64,000 nucleotides of DNA from Microbacteriaceae bacterium PS02070 (GTDB lineage Bacteria > Actinomycetota > Actinomycetes > Actinomycetales > Microbacteriaceae). A program made the position numbers and the translations under genes. This document shows, piece after piece, positions 56,419-64,000 of the stretch. Below the pieces are notes generated by a model that was not told where the DNA came from, searched no databases, and worked only from the letters and a program-made list of their open reading frames with translations. How positions within the stretch are numbered: the stretch's first letter is position 1; each line of letters begins with the position of its first letter. The DNA lies in NCBI GenBank assembly GCA_029959865.1, contig JASCPE010000001.1, positions 310,001 to 374,000 of the forward strand, read 5' to 3'.

Positions 56419-57474
56419 GTGAGTAACGAAGCAGTCACTCGCACTCGTTCGCAGACCGTCCGTCGACGCGTCCTGATCGCGCTCACGGCGGTCGCCGCAG
56501 TGGCGGCGATCGTGGTCGCGGCAGCCTGGGTCGGGGTCTCCTCGATCGTTGGAGGCGTGACTCGGGTCTCGTCGAGCGCGGTCTTTCCGGCGGAGGCGAC
56601 CCGCCCGGAAGCGGTCGTGGTTCACTCTGCCGACGACGAGTCGGACCACCAGCCGCTCAACATCCTCGTGATGGGGACCGATTCACGCGCCGGTGTCGGC
56701 GACGAGGAAGCCCTCACCAGCGGCGAGGCGACCGGACAGCGCTCAGACACGATGATGCTCGTCAATATCTCCGCTGATCGTTCTCAGGTCACGGCGATCT
56801 CGATCATGCGTGACTCATGGGTGGAGATTCCGGGCTACGGGTACAACAAGATCAACGCGGCGCTCTCCTTTGGCGGCACGCCGTTGGCAGTCGAGACCGT
56901 AGAGCAGCTGACCGGCGCACGCATCGACCACGTCGCGGTGCTCGACTTCGAAGCGGTGGAGTCGATTACCGAGGCACTCGGCGGAGTCCAGGTCGACTCT
57001 CCCGTCGCCTTCACGTCTCGGAACATGAAGGGCTACTCCTTCACTAAGGGGACCAACACGCTCTCCGGAGAGGCGGCGCTGGCGTTCGTTCGCGAGCGGT
57101 ACGCCTTCGCCGACGGCGACTACCAGCGCGTGAAGAATCAGCGGGCATTGGTATCCGGAGTTGCGGACGCGCTGTTCGCATCGGCTTCCGACTTCGATAT
57201 CGCCGCGTTCACGGCGGCGGCGCGCGCGGCCAGCGACAATCTCGTCGTCGACGACGGGCTCGACATCCCAACGCTCCTCAGCCTTGGACGCTCGCTCGCC
57301 GCGATCGACCGGGACGATGTCATCGGGATCACGTTGCCGTCGACGGGAACGGGAACAAGCCCCGACGGACAGTCGATCGTGGTGCTCGACGACACCGCAG
57401 TTGCCGGCGTCGTCGACGCGCTTCACAAGGACGACCTCCTGGAGTACGCACGGGCACATGACCTTGCCGACTGA
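56419..57474 (+). CDS. LCP-family (LytR-CpsA-Psr) cell-wall glycopolymer ligase
   Basis: 351 residues. One N-terminal membrane helix (VLIALTAVAAVAAIVVAAAWV) anchors the enzyme outside the membrane. The LCP domain (about 75-270) has NILVMGTDSRAGVGD, a RSDTMMLVNISAD with the catalytic Asp/Arg set, and GVQVDSPVAFTSRNMKGYSF and AFVRERYAFADGDYQRVKNQ. It transfers undecaprenyl-linked polymers to peptidoglycan, fitting the polysaccharide locus downstream. Starts at GTG 56419. Confidence 0.93.
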   Translation: MSNEAVTRTRSQTVRRRVLIALTAVAAVAAIVVAAAWVGVSSIVGGVTRVSSSAVFPAEATRPEAVVVHSADDESDHQPLNILVMGTDSRAGVGDEEALTSGEATGQRSDTMMLVNISADRSQVTAISIMRDSWVEIPGYGYNKINAALSFGGTPLAVETVEQLTGARIDHVAVLDFEAVESITEALGGVQVDSPVAFTSRNMKGYSFTKGTNTLSGEAALAFVRERYAFADGDYQRVKNQRALVSGVADALFASASDFDIAAFTAAARAASDNLVVDDGLDIPTLLSLGRSLAAIDRDDVIGITLPSTGTGTSPDGQSIVVLDDTAVAGVVDALHKDDLLEYARAHDLAD

Positions 57475-57580
57475 GTCTGCGCGGGCGTAGGAGAAACAAG
57501 CATTTAACACGTCTGAACGGCCGAACATGACAACTCGGCTATCAATCTCCCGCTCAGATCGGTAGGATTTGGTCTGCGTA

Positions 57581-57658
57581 CGAGGGATGGGACCCTCGCG
57601 CAGAGAGCTACGGGGGTAGCTCGAAAAGGGGGATCACGCGTAGGCCTAGCCTGCGCGT
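57581..57658 (+). promoter_or_regulatory. Three consecutive hairpins in the leader of the polysaccharide operon
   Basis: Hairpin 1: CGAGGG (57581-57586), loop ATGGGA, CCCTCG (57593-57598). Hairpin 2: GAGCTAC (57605-57611), loop GGGG, GTAGCTC (57616-57622). Hairpin 3: ACGCGTAGGC (57636-57645), loop CTA, GCCTGCGCGT (57649-57658). They occupy most of the gap between the LCP gene and the glycosylphosphotransferase. The first has the same GGGA loop type as the LCP leader. Likely a structured 5' UTR or attenuator; identity unknown. Confidence 0.5.
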
Positions 57659-57714
57659 TGGTCGAAATCTGGGGATGAAATGCCGACCATATCTTTTGCC
57701 ATGGGGCTGAACGG

Positions 57715-59265
57715 ATGACCGCCGTTGGGGATGCCCGAACGGGCACGATTCCGAGTTCATCTGCGACGCGGCTGCCGACGTCACCGCAGGCCCGCCCGAA
57801 ACGCCTCTCGGACGGTTCCGCGCCACGTGTTTCGCGCGCGATGGAGTTGCGCAACGGTTGGGAGAAGCGTTACCGACGGCGCCTTCTCTGGTCCGACGCG
57901 GTCATCATCTTCGTGACGTGCGCCGCCGCAACGGTCTTGTCGCTCACGATGCTCGATCCGCGCATCCTTATCGAAGATCCGCTCATCCTCGCGCGCATTC
58001 CCCTGGTGACAGCACTCACGTGGCTCATTTCGCTTGAACTCTTCAGTACGCGAGAGTCGGCGGCGATCGGCACCGGCGCAACGGAATACTCGCGTGTCGC
58101 CCAAGCGACCGGAATGTCGTTCGGACTGCTGGCCATTGCCTTCGTGCTCTTCCAGTGGGAAGGGCTGCGGACGCAGATCCTGCTCGCGCTCCCGGTGGGC
58201 CTGGGCGCGCTGGTCCTTTCGCGCTGGGCATGGCGCAGGTGGCTCGTGCGACAGCGCTCTTACGGTCAGTACGCATCGCGCACGCTCGTGGTGGGTGACC
58301 GCGATGACGTCGAATACGTACTTCGCAAGCTCGGGGCCGGCGGACGCCTGGGGTATCTCGTCGTCGGCACAGCTATCGACGACGAGATCACCGAGCTCGT
58401 CGTGGATGGTAATCGCTTCGCCGTCGTGGGAGGGTCCCCCGACATCGCGAATGCCGCACATGCGCTCCACGCCGACACCGTCATCGTTGCAAGTCAGCCC
58501 GCGAGCGACCCGGCCTTTATCAAGCGTCTTGCCTGGGAGCTGGAAGGCACCGCGGCGGACCTCGTGCTCTCGAGCCGCATCGCGGACGTCGCTGGCCCCC
58601 GCATGTCACTCCGACCCGTCGAGGGCCTCCCGCTCCTCCACGTGCGCATCCCGACCTTCGAGGGCGGCGCCTACGCCTTCAAGCGCGCGCTCGACATCCT
58701 GACCTCAGGTCTGGCGCTGCTCGTGTTCGCGCCGTTCGCGGCGCTGATCGCGATCGCCATCAAGATCGACTCCCCCGGCCCGGTGCTCTTCCGCCAGACC
58801 CGCATCGGACGTGATGGACGCGAGTTCAAGATGATCAAGTTCCGCTCGATGCGCACGAACGCCGAAGCAGAACTCGCCGAGCTCATCAGGGCCAACGAGG
58901 GCGCAGGGCCCCTGTTCAAGATGAAGCATGACCCTCGTGTCACGCGCGTGGGTCGTATCCTGCGCAAGTTCTCGCTCGATGAGGTCCCGCAGTTCTGGAA
59001 CGTCTTCTTCGGTGACATGAGTGTTGTCGGCCCGCGACCGCCCCTCCCCCAGGAAGTGACTGCATATGACGGTCGCGTCTTCCGGCGCCTCTACACGAAG
59101 CCCGGGATCACGGGCCCGTGGCAGGTGGGCGGCCGAAGCGACCTCTCGTGGGAGGAGAGCGTTCGGCTGGACCTTCGTTATGTCGAGAACTGGTCAGTGC
59201 TCGATGACCTCATCATCATGTGGCGTACCGTGAAGGTCATGATTCGCCCTGAGGGAGCATATTGA
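57715..59265 (+). CDS. Polyprenyl glycosylphosphotransferase (WcaJ/WbaP-type)
   Basis: 516 residues starting the lipid-linked polysaccharide repeat by moving a sugar-1-phosphate to undecaprenyl phosphate. An N-terminal part with four membrane helices (about 58-175) and a Rossmann-like middle region (LVVGDRDDVEYVLRKLG) precedes the catalytic bacterial sugar transferase domain (about 320-510): RALDILTSGLALLVFAPF, KMIKFRSMRTNAE, LDEVPQFWNVFFGDMSVVGPRPP and KPGITGPWQVGGRSDLSWEE. The DMSVVGPRPP motif is diagnostic. Sugar unknown. The downstream gene starts in its stop codon (TTGA). Confidence 0.95.
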   Translation: MTAVGDARTGTIPSSSATRLPTSPQARPKRLSDGSAPRVSRAMELRNGWEKRYRRRLLWSDAVIIFVTCAAATVLSLTMLDPRILIEDPLILARIPLVTALTWLISLELFSTRESAAIGTGATEYSRVAQATGMSFGLLAIAFVLFQWEGLRTQILLALPVGLGALVLSRWAWRRWLVRQRSYGQYASRTLVVGDRDDVEYVLRKLGAGGRLGYLVVGTAIDDEITELVVDGNRFAVVGGSPDIANAAHALHADTVIVASQPASDPAFIKRLAWELEGTAADLVLSSRIADVAGPRMSLRPVEGLPLLHVRIPTFEGGAYAFKRALDILTSGLALLVFAPFAALIAIAIKIDSPGPVLFRQTRIGRDGREFKMIKFRSMRTNAEAELAELIRANEGAGPLFKMKHDPRVTRVGRILRKFSLDEVPQFWNVFFGDMSVVGPRPPLPQEVTAYDGRVFRRLYTKPGITGPWQVGGRSDLSWEESVRLDLRYVENWSVLDDLIIMWRTVKVMIRPEGAY

Positions 59266-60434
59266 GCGCAGGCTCACGCCTGTCGATCGCGATGATCGGC
59301 ACGCGTGGAGTTCCTGCCGCCTATGGAGGGTTCGAGACGGCTGTCGAGGAGATCGGCAAGCGGCTTATCGAGCGCGGTCACGAGGTCGTCGTCTACACCC
59401 GTGGTTCTGAAAGCCGTGACAAGACGTACCTCGGAATGACGGTCGTTCACCTTCCCGCGCTGCCCATCAAGCAGCTCGAGACGCTCAGCCACACCGGCCT
59501 CTCCGTCTTGCACGCGGCCACCGTGAAGACGCCGGATGCCGCGTTCGTCTTCAACGCCGCCAACTCTCCCTTTCTCCCCTTGCTTCGCCTGCGCGGCATC
59601 CCTACAGCGCTGCACATGGACGGCCTCGAATGGCGTCGTTCCAAGTGGGGTCCGCGCGGTAAGGCGTACTACCGCTGGGCCGAGAAGTTCGGAGTGCGGA
59701 ACGCCGATGCGCTGATCGCAGACGCGCCGGGCATCAGCGACTACTACCGACACCAGTTCGGAGTTCCGACGGAGATGATTCGTTACGGCGCACCGGTCCT
59801 GGAGAGCGCCGCGACCGACGGCCTACAGGAAATCGGGCTCCAGCCTGGCGAGTACCACCTCGTGGTGGCCCGCTTCGAGCCGGAGAATCACGTCCGGGAA
59901 ATTGTGGAGGGATACCGCTCCAGCAATGCGACCAAGCCGCTCGTCGTGGTCGGCTCGGCCCCGTACGCCGCCGAGTACACGCAGGCGATTGACGCGGCGG
60001 CAGCCGGCGACTCACGCATCCGCCTCCTCGGAGGCGTGTATGACCAGGAGCTCCTCGACGCCTTATATCTCCATGCGTACACGTACATCCACGGCCATTC
60101 GGTGGGCGGAACCAATCCGTCGCTGCTTCGCGCAATGGGTGCCGGCACGGCGGTCATCGCCTACGACGTGGGGTTCAATCGGGAGACGACCGCTGGCAAC
60201 GGATGGTTCTTCACCACGCCCGCCGAGGTGGCTGCTGCTCTGGAATCCGCTGAGAGGGCGCCAGATGAGGTCGCCGGCTTCGCCACGACGGTCAGAGCCC
60301 GCGCACACGAGCAGTTCGATTGGGACGCAGTCACGGACGAGTACGAGGAACTTGCTCGGCGCATCGCAAACGGTGCCTCTGTCCATTCGCGCTTCGCGCG
60401 CGCCGGCCGCAATCCGGCCGAGTGGGTCGCATGA
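59262..60434 (+). CDS. Glycosyltransferase (DUF1972, GT4/rhamnosyltransferase-like)
   Basis: 390 residues from TTG 59262, in a 4-base overlap with the gene before. The N-terminal half has DUF1972-type GTRGVPAAYGGFETAVEEIG and WRRSKWGPRGKAYYRWAEKF; the C-terminal GT-B half has VVVGSAPYAAEYTQAI, LDALYLHAYTYIHGHSVGGT and NPSLLRAMGAGTAVIAYDVG. Similar proteins add rhamnose or other sugars to the growing lipid-linked unit in the cytoplasm. Donor and linkage unknown. Confidence 0.9.
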   Translation: MSAGSRLSIAMIGTRGVPAAYGGFETAVEEIGKRLIERGHEVVVYTRGSESRDKTYLGMTVVHLPALPIKQLETLSHTGLSVLHAATVKTPDAAFVFNAANSPFLPLLRLRGIPTALHMDGLEWRRSKWGPRGKAYYRWAEKFGVRNADALIADAPGISDYYRHQFGVPTEMIRYGAPVLESAATDGLQEIGLQPGEYHLVVARFEPENHVREIVEGYRSSNATKPLVVVGSAPYAAEYTQAIDAAAAGDSRIRLLGGVYDQELLDALYLHAYTYIHGHSVGGTNPSLLRAMGAGTAVIAYDVGFNRETTAGNGWFFTTPAEVAAALESAERAPDEVAGFATTVRARAHEQFDWDAVTDEYEELARRIANGASVHSRFARAGRNPAEWVA

Positions 60435-61558
60435 GTGCGGAGCGTATGGCGCTGATCGCGCACCCCGGTGCAGAACTGTTCGGTTCCGACCGCATGATGT
60501 TGGAGAGCGCGATCGCGCTGAAGGAGTCAGGGCACCGGGTCGTCGTCGCTCTGCCGAGCTCGGGCCCTCTCGTCGATGAACTTCGGGGCGCGGGGGTCGA
60601 CGTCGTCATCACCACCTTGCTCGTGTTGCGCAAGTCTCTCCTCAAGCCGAGGAACTGGCTGACCCTTCTCCGCGACACGGTGAGGGGCCTGCGATCGAGC
60701 ATTCGGTTGATCCGGCGCCTTCGGCCTGAGGTTGTCTACGTCTCGACCATCACGCTTCCGCTCTGGCCAGTCGTCGCGCGTGCGATGCGCGCTCCGCGGG
60801 TCGTGAGCCACGTGCACGAGGCGGAAGGGTCCGCGAATCGACTCATCAACACCGCGCTGTACCTGCCCCATCTCGCAGCTCACCGCGTGGTGGTCAACAG
60901 CCAGTTCAGCCTCGAGACGATCCGTACTGCCCTCCCTGCGCTCGCCGCTCGGTGCACGGTGGTCTACAACGGCGTCGCGAGCCCCGAAGATCCCACACCG
61001 CCGCGTACGGAGCTGGATTCGCCGCTTCGGGTGCTGTACGTCGGCCGCCTGTCCCCCCGTAAGGGCCCCGATCTCGTAATCGAAGCCGCGAGGCTCTTGC
61101 GAGAGCGAGGCGTCGAGACACGCGTATCACTCCTGGGCAGCGTCTTCTCTGGCTACGAATGGTTCGAAGAAGAGCTTCGTACCGCAGCGCGTGACTCCGG
61201 CGTCGAGGTGGAGTTCTTGGGGTTCAGGCCCGACATCTGGCCGACGCTCTCCGAGAACGATGTCCTTGTCGTTCCCTCACGCCTGGACGAGCCGTTCGGC
61301 AACACCGCAGTGGAGGGGATCCTCGCACTGCGCCCGGTCATCGTCAGTGAGACGAGCGGGCTTAAGGAAGCCGCTGGCGAGTATGACACGGCGCGGTTCT
61401 TCACACCCGGAGACGCTGGCGAAATAGCGGCCGCCATTGCTGCCACGCGAGACAACTGGTCGCAACTCCTAGAAACCACCGCAGCAGCCCGGAGCACAGC
61501 GCTGAGCCGCCACGACCCGCGCACGTACCGCATTACGGTCGGGCGGGCCTGTCGCTAG
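60431..61558 (+). CDS. GT4-family glycosyltransferase
   Basis: 375 residues with the GT-B fold. The acceptor domain has AHPGAELFGSDRMMLESAIA; the donor-binding half has VGRLSPRKGPDLVIEAARLL and DEPFGNTAVEGILALRPVIV with the EGILA glutamate of the EX7E motif. Overlaps the previous gene by 4 bases, so they are coupled. Probably adds a sugar to the same lipid-linked oligosaccharide. Confidence 0.9.
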   Translation: MSAERMALIAHPGAELFGSDRMMLESAIALKESGHRVVVALPSSGPLVDELRGAGVDVVITTLLVLRKSLLKPRNWLTLLRDTVRGLRSSIRLIRRLRPEVVYVSTITLPLWPVVARAMRAPRVVSHVHEAEGSANRLINTALYLPHLAAHRVVVNSQFSLETIRTALPALAARCTVVYNGVASPEDPTPPRTELDSPLRVLYVGRLSPRKGPDLVIEAARLLRERGVETRVSLLGSVFSGYEWFEEELRTAARDSGVEVEFLGFRPDIWPTLSENDVLVVPSRLDEPFGNTAVEGILALRPVIVSETSGLKEAAGEYDTARFFTPGDAGEIAAAIAATRDNWSQLLETTAAARSTALSRHDPRTYRITVGRACR

Positions 61559-61651
61559 CGGTCGCGACGAGTCGGTTCAGGCACCTCACCCCGCCCAGCG
61601 TCCGAAGGGCGGTAGCGCTCGCGTCTAGAGCCTGCGGCGCACCGCCTGCTG

Positions 61652-62485
61652 CTACCCGACCCGTTTCGGGGCGCGCGGCACCCACCTGTGTCGAACGGTC
61701 CCTTCCCCGATACCGATGGCGGGCGGCAAGTGCGGGACGGTGGAGAGGAACTCCCTACCTTCTTCTTGCGCAGCATCCCAAGAGTAGGTGCTCGCGACTT
61801 TGCGTGACGAGTGAATGACGGCAAGCAAATCGAGGATTCCAGCCCGGAGACCGCTGTCCTGAATCACCCATGCCCAGTGGAAGTCCAAACCCCAGCCGTA
61901 TTTCAGGTCCTTCGGGAACGGCGTAAGAAGCTCCAGCGCGTCACGTCTGAGAATCGTGACGGGGCCGATCTCGACGAACGGACTGTCACGAGCAACGGTG
62001 AGAAGTCGGCGCTTCGCGATGCTCCAGTTTGCGTTCGAGAATCGGGTCTGGGCTGGCTGAGCGAGTGCGTAATCAAAGCGGTGGCACAACTCGATCGCTC
62101 GGTCCAAGAATCCCGAAGGTAGCGTGATGTCGTCGTCAATGATGACAAGCCAGTCTGGCTGCTCCTCGAGCGTCTCGAGGAGGCGGTTCATGTTCTGGAA
62201 CTTGCCCGCCGACATTTCCGTCGCCTCGGTGGCGCTTGCCAGTCCCGGGGCAGCCTCACCCATAGCCCCCAGCACGAATCGCACGTCATGTCGTGATCGC
62301 CCCATTTCCGCCACCGCCGCCGCAATCTGCGTCGACTCGCGGTACACGCCCACAACTGCGACGCTCTGCCGCGGCCCAGCCATCTTCAGCTGTCCGAGCG
62401 CCGCGCTATAGAACGAGTCGATCTTCTCCGCGACCGACCGCGCGCGAGTGCGAACCTTAAGCCGCCGCAGAAATTGAGGAGTCAT
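61652..62485 (-). CDS. GT2-like glycosyltransferase
   Basis: 277 residues, GT-A-like. The core has VAVVGVYRESTQIAAAVAEM, then WLVIIDDDITLPSGFLDRAI with a DDD metal motif, and DLKYGWGLDFHWAWVIQDSG near the acceptor site. Residues 1-45 are basic and helical. ATG 62485 is used; a start 9 codons earlier is possible. It is convergent with the GT4 gene and belongs to the polysaccharide locus. Substrate unknown. Confidence 0.78.
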   Translation of the reverse strand: MTPQFLRRLKVRTRARSVAEKIDSFYSAALGQLKMAGPRQSVAVVGVYRESTQIAAAVAEMGRSRHDVRFVLGAMGEAAPGLASATEATEMSAGKFQNMNRLLETLEEQPDWLVIIDDDITLPSGFLDRAIELCHRFDYALAQPAQTRFSNANWSIAKRRLLTVARDSPFVEIGPVTILRRDALELLTPFPKDLKYGWGLDFHWAWVIQDSGLRAGILDLLAVIHSSRKVASTYSWDAAQEEGREFLSTVPHLPPAIGIGEGTVRHRWVPRAPKRVG

Positions 62486-62630
62486 CACAGCATCCAATCG
62501 GGACGACCGCACCGATGTCGCTGGGCGTGCGGCTCCCTTGGGAGTCTAATCGGGTACAGGTGCGACTAAGTCTCACGACGATTGGTCACCTCGCGGCGCT
62601 GTCCACGGGCACCGTCGAAGCCCACTGCCT

Positions 62631-63269
62631 TCACTCTCGTTCGGTGAGCGAGGAGATAGCACGCCACAGATCCTCACTCAGCTTTCGCGCCTCACGTAGT
62701 CCCGCGCCGTGGCGGGCTTCTGATGCGGCGTGCACATCTTGCAGATCAAAGGAATGCACCACACCACGGGATCTCAAGAATCTACTGCGTGTGCTGCGGG
62801 AAGCTTCTGCGGAAACCCCCGTTCCCCGACGTGCGTTCGCGAACGCCGCAAACGCGGAAAGCGGGTCTGTCTCCACGTCGATCCCGGCCCGTTCAGCGCC
62901 CATCATTCGATCACCGGCGAGGGTAAGCGCTTCCTTCAGCGTGAAGGTGCGTGGTCGGGCGGACGGGTCAAGCAGAGCCACCGCTGCGCGCTCCGCTCGA
63001 GTGGCCGTTATGATCAACGCCGATTCTTGGATCACACTTCGATCGAGCGGTTGTGAGCGGTGATCGCGCAGTGCGCCCGCGAGTGAAAGATCACTGACCG
63101 TCGCAGAAGCCACCGCGCAAACCTCCAGGCGTGCCCGCACAGCCCTGCCGGCACTTACCGCTCGGATACTCGAGCCAACCTGCGACCCGGCAGCCGCGGT
63201 AAAGCTCACTGCCATCACCGGCGACCGGCATACGTTCGCGGCGCACACCATCAACACCTGGCTCACCAT
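62631..63269 (-). CDS. Low-molecular-weight protein-tyrosine phosphatase-like protein
   Basis: 212 residues. The P-loop CAANVCRSP (Cys9, Arg15, pattern CX5R-S) lies at the N-terminus, then ALIITATRAERAAVALLDPS in the mid-region. The usual general-acid DP segment near the C-terminus is not obvious: the candidate place reads SFDLQDVHAA. C-terminal 30 residues are longer than in typical members. In polysaccharide loci these phosphatases dephosphorylate the tyrosine kinase or polymerase regulator; no such kinase is in view here. ATG 63269 precedes a divergent flippase gene. Confidence 0.78.
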   Translation of the reverse strand: MVSQVLMVCAANVCRSPVMAVSFTAAAGSQVGSSIRAVSAGRAVRARLEVCAVASATVSDLSLAGALRDHRSQPLDRSVIQESALIITATRAERAAVALLDPSARPRTFTLKEALTLAGDRMMGAERAGIDVETDPLSAFAAFANARRGTGVSAEASRSTRSRFLRSRGVVHSFDLQDVHAASEARHGAGLREARKLSEDLWRAISSLTERE

Positions 63270-63443
63270 CTCACCGAGATTACCGCGCGCGCCACCACCC
63301 GAGCAGACTTGCCGTGGCGACTCACAGCACACGGACGCTAAGCTTGAATCGTCACGCTGGGGAGCGTGTCTGACGAGGGCGATCTCGTTGCGCCAGCTGT
63401 GCTCGACATGAGCGCTGGCACCTCGTTCTGAGTGGGGAAGTTC
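63270..63443. promoter_or_regulatory. Divergent promoter region of phosphatase and flippase genes
   Basis: 174 bases between divergent starts with no ORF of note. It must contain both promoters, but I do not see an unambiguous -10/-35 pair. Confidence 0.3.
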
Positions 63444-64000
63444 ATGGGGATAGATTCGCGACCGCATTCGCGCGCAGAGATGATCGACGACGCACCACCC
63501 CCGCGAGAACCTCGTAAGAAGCGCGGGTTCACGCAGATGCAAGATCTCACGAGTCGGCGCGGAACCATCTTCTCGATGCTCTCGAGCGCTGGGGCACGGT
63601 TTATAGTCCTGCCGATCAGCGCCATCCTCGGCATCATCGTCACCCGGCTTATCATCGACAACTTCGGGGTCGAGACTTACGCACAGTACATCCTTCTGGT
63701 CGGCATTGCGGGCCTTATTCCGTTCAGCGATCTCGGCTTGACGGCCGCCATCATGAACGCCGTCGCTGGGGCGAAGGATCCGCGGACGGACTCGAACGTG
63801 AAGCTTGTTCTCGTGTCGTGCTTACGTCTCCTCGTGGCCTGCTCAGCTGTCGTTGTGAGTGTCTCGCTCATCTTCTACTTCACGGGGCTGTGGCCGACAC
63901 TCCTCGGATCAGGACTCATGTCGGAGACGGGGGCGCTGGCAGCAACGCTCTGCCTCGTCGTCTTCGGGTTGAACATCCTGATCGCCTTCGGCCAACGGAT
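63444..64000 (+). CDS. Polysaccharide flippase (Wzx/MATE-like), N-terminal part
   Basis: Cut by the right edge; 185 codons visible. After a basic cytosolic N-terminus (EPRKKRGFTQMQDLTSRRGT) come membrane helices typical of oligosaccharide flippases: FIVLPISAILGIIVTRLIID, then TYAQYILLVGIAGLIPFSDL with LGLTAAIMNAVAGAKD, and further hydrophobic segments. ATG 63444 follows AGTGGGGAAG. It would move lipid-linked oligosaccharide across the membrane, completing the locus. Confidence 0.88.
   Translation, partial: MGIDSRPHSRAEMIDDAPPPREPRKKRGFTQMQDLTSRRGTIFSMLSSAGARFIVLPISAILGIIVTRLIIDNFGVETYAQYILLVGIAGLIPFSDLGLTAAIMNAVAGAKDPRTDSNVKLVLVSCLRLLVACSAVVVSVSLIFYFTGLWPTLLGSGLMSETGALAATLCLVVFGLNILIAFGQR

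Overview
The window is GC-rich, gene-dense actinobacterial chromosome. The order hpt, ftsH, folE, folP, folB, folK, DUF3180, two PH-domain genes, DUF2520 and lysS, together with ClpC, a short actinobacterial ArgA-type acetyltransferase and sugar ABC permeases that lack their own ATPase, points to Microbacteriaceae (Microbacterium or a close relative). This is inferred from gene content; there is no rRNA gene in the window. Both ends cut genes: xylA on the left and a polysaccharide flippase on the right.

Layout. 1-7500: xylose isomerase divergent from a ROK regulator, a MarR/MFS drug-efflux pair, a Pr6Pr membrane protein convergent with a ThrE-type exporter, an AhpD-like protein and a 2Fe-2S oxidoreductase whose N-terminus looks cut off. 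7500-9430: small accessory island of unrecognised genes and remnants. 9546-21389: catabolic island with LysR, a HisD paralogue, MFS, GH13 glucosidase, sugar ABC transporter (lipoprotein plus two permeases), LacI, a double NTF2/SnoaL protein and a nitrilase-family amidohydrolase. 21400-22810: recombination scar (DUF1643 fragment, broken alcohol dehydrogenase, transposase tail) beside tRNA-Ser. 22900-26770: radA and small genes.

26864-33545 is a translationally coupled three-gene operon: transglutaminase/DUF2126, circularly permuted ATP-grasp fused to alpha-E, and a second transglutaminase. This set is conserved in many bacteria and has been predicted computationally to make or modify peptides, but its product is unknown. 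It is followed by three copies of a long palindromic repeat and then clpC.

36700-43170: a DUF2975/XRE membrane-regulator pair with an AT-rich operator, a lipoprotein, cardiolipin synthase, DUF4192 and lysS. 43235-51700: minus-strand block DUF2520, PH, PH, DUF3180, folK, folB, folP, folE, ftsH and hpt, much of it overlapping by 4 nt. 51800-55580: DUF937, tilS, ppa and an M23 endopeptidase. 55782-56093: tRNA-Glu, tRNA-Asp and tRNA-Phe. 56419-64000: start of a cell-surface polysaccharide locus with an LCP ligase, an initiating glycosylphosphotransferase, two GT4 enzymes, a GT2-like enzyme, a low-molecular-weight tyrosine phosphatase and a flippase.

The most interesting unexplained signals are the palindrome cluster at 33581-34071, tandem hairpins with GGGA-type loops in front of the LCP gene and the glycosylphosphotransferase gene, the peptide-system operon, the mixed glycosidase/HisD/nitrilase catabolic island, and two recombination junctions (about 7500 and about 21808).
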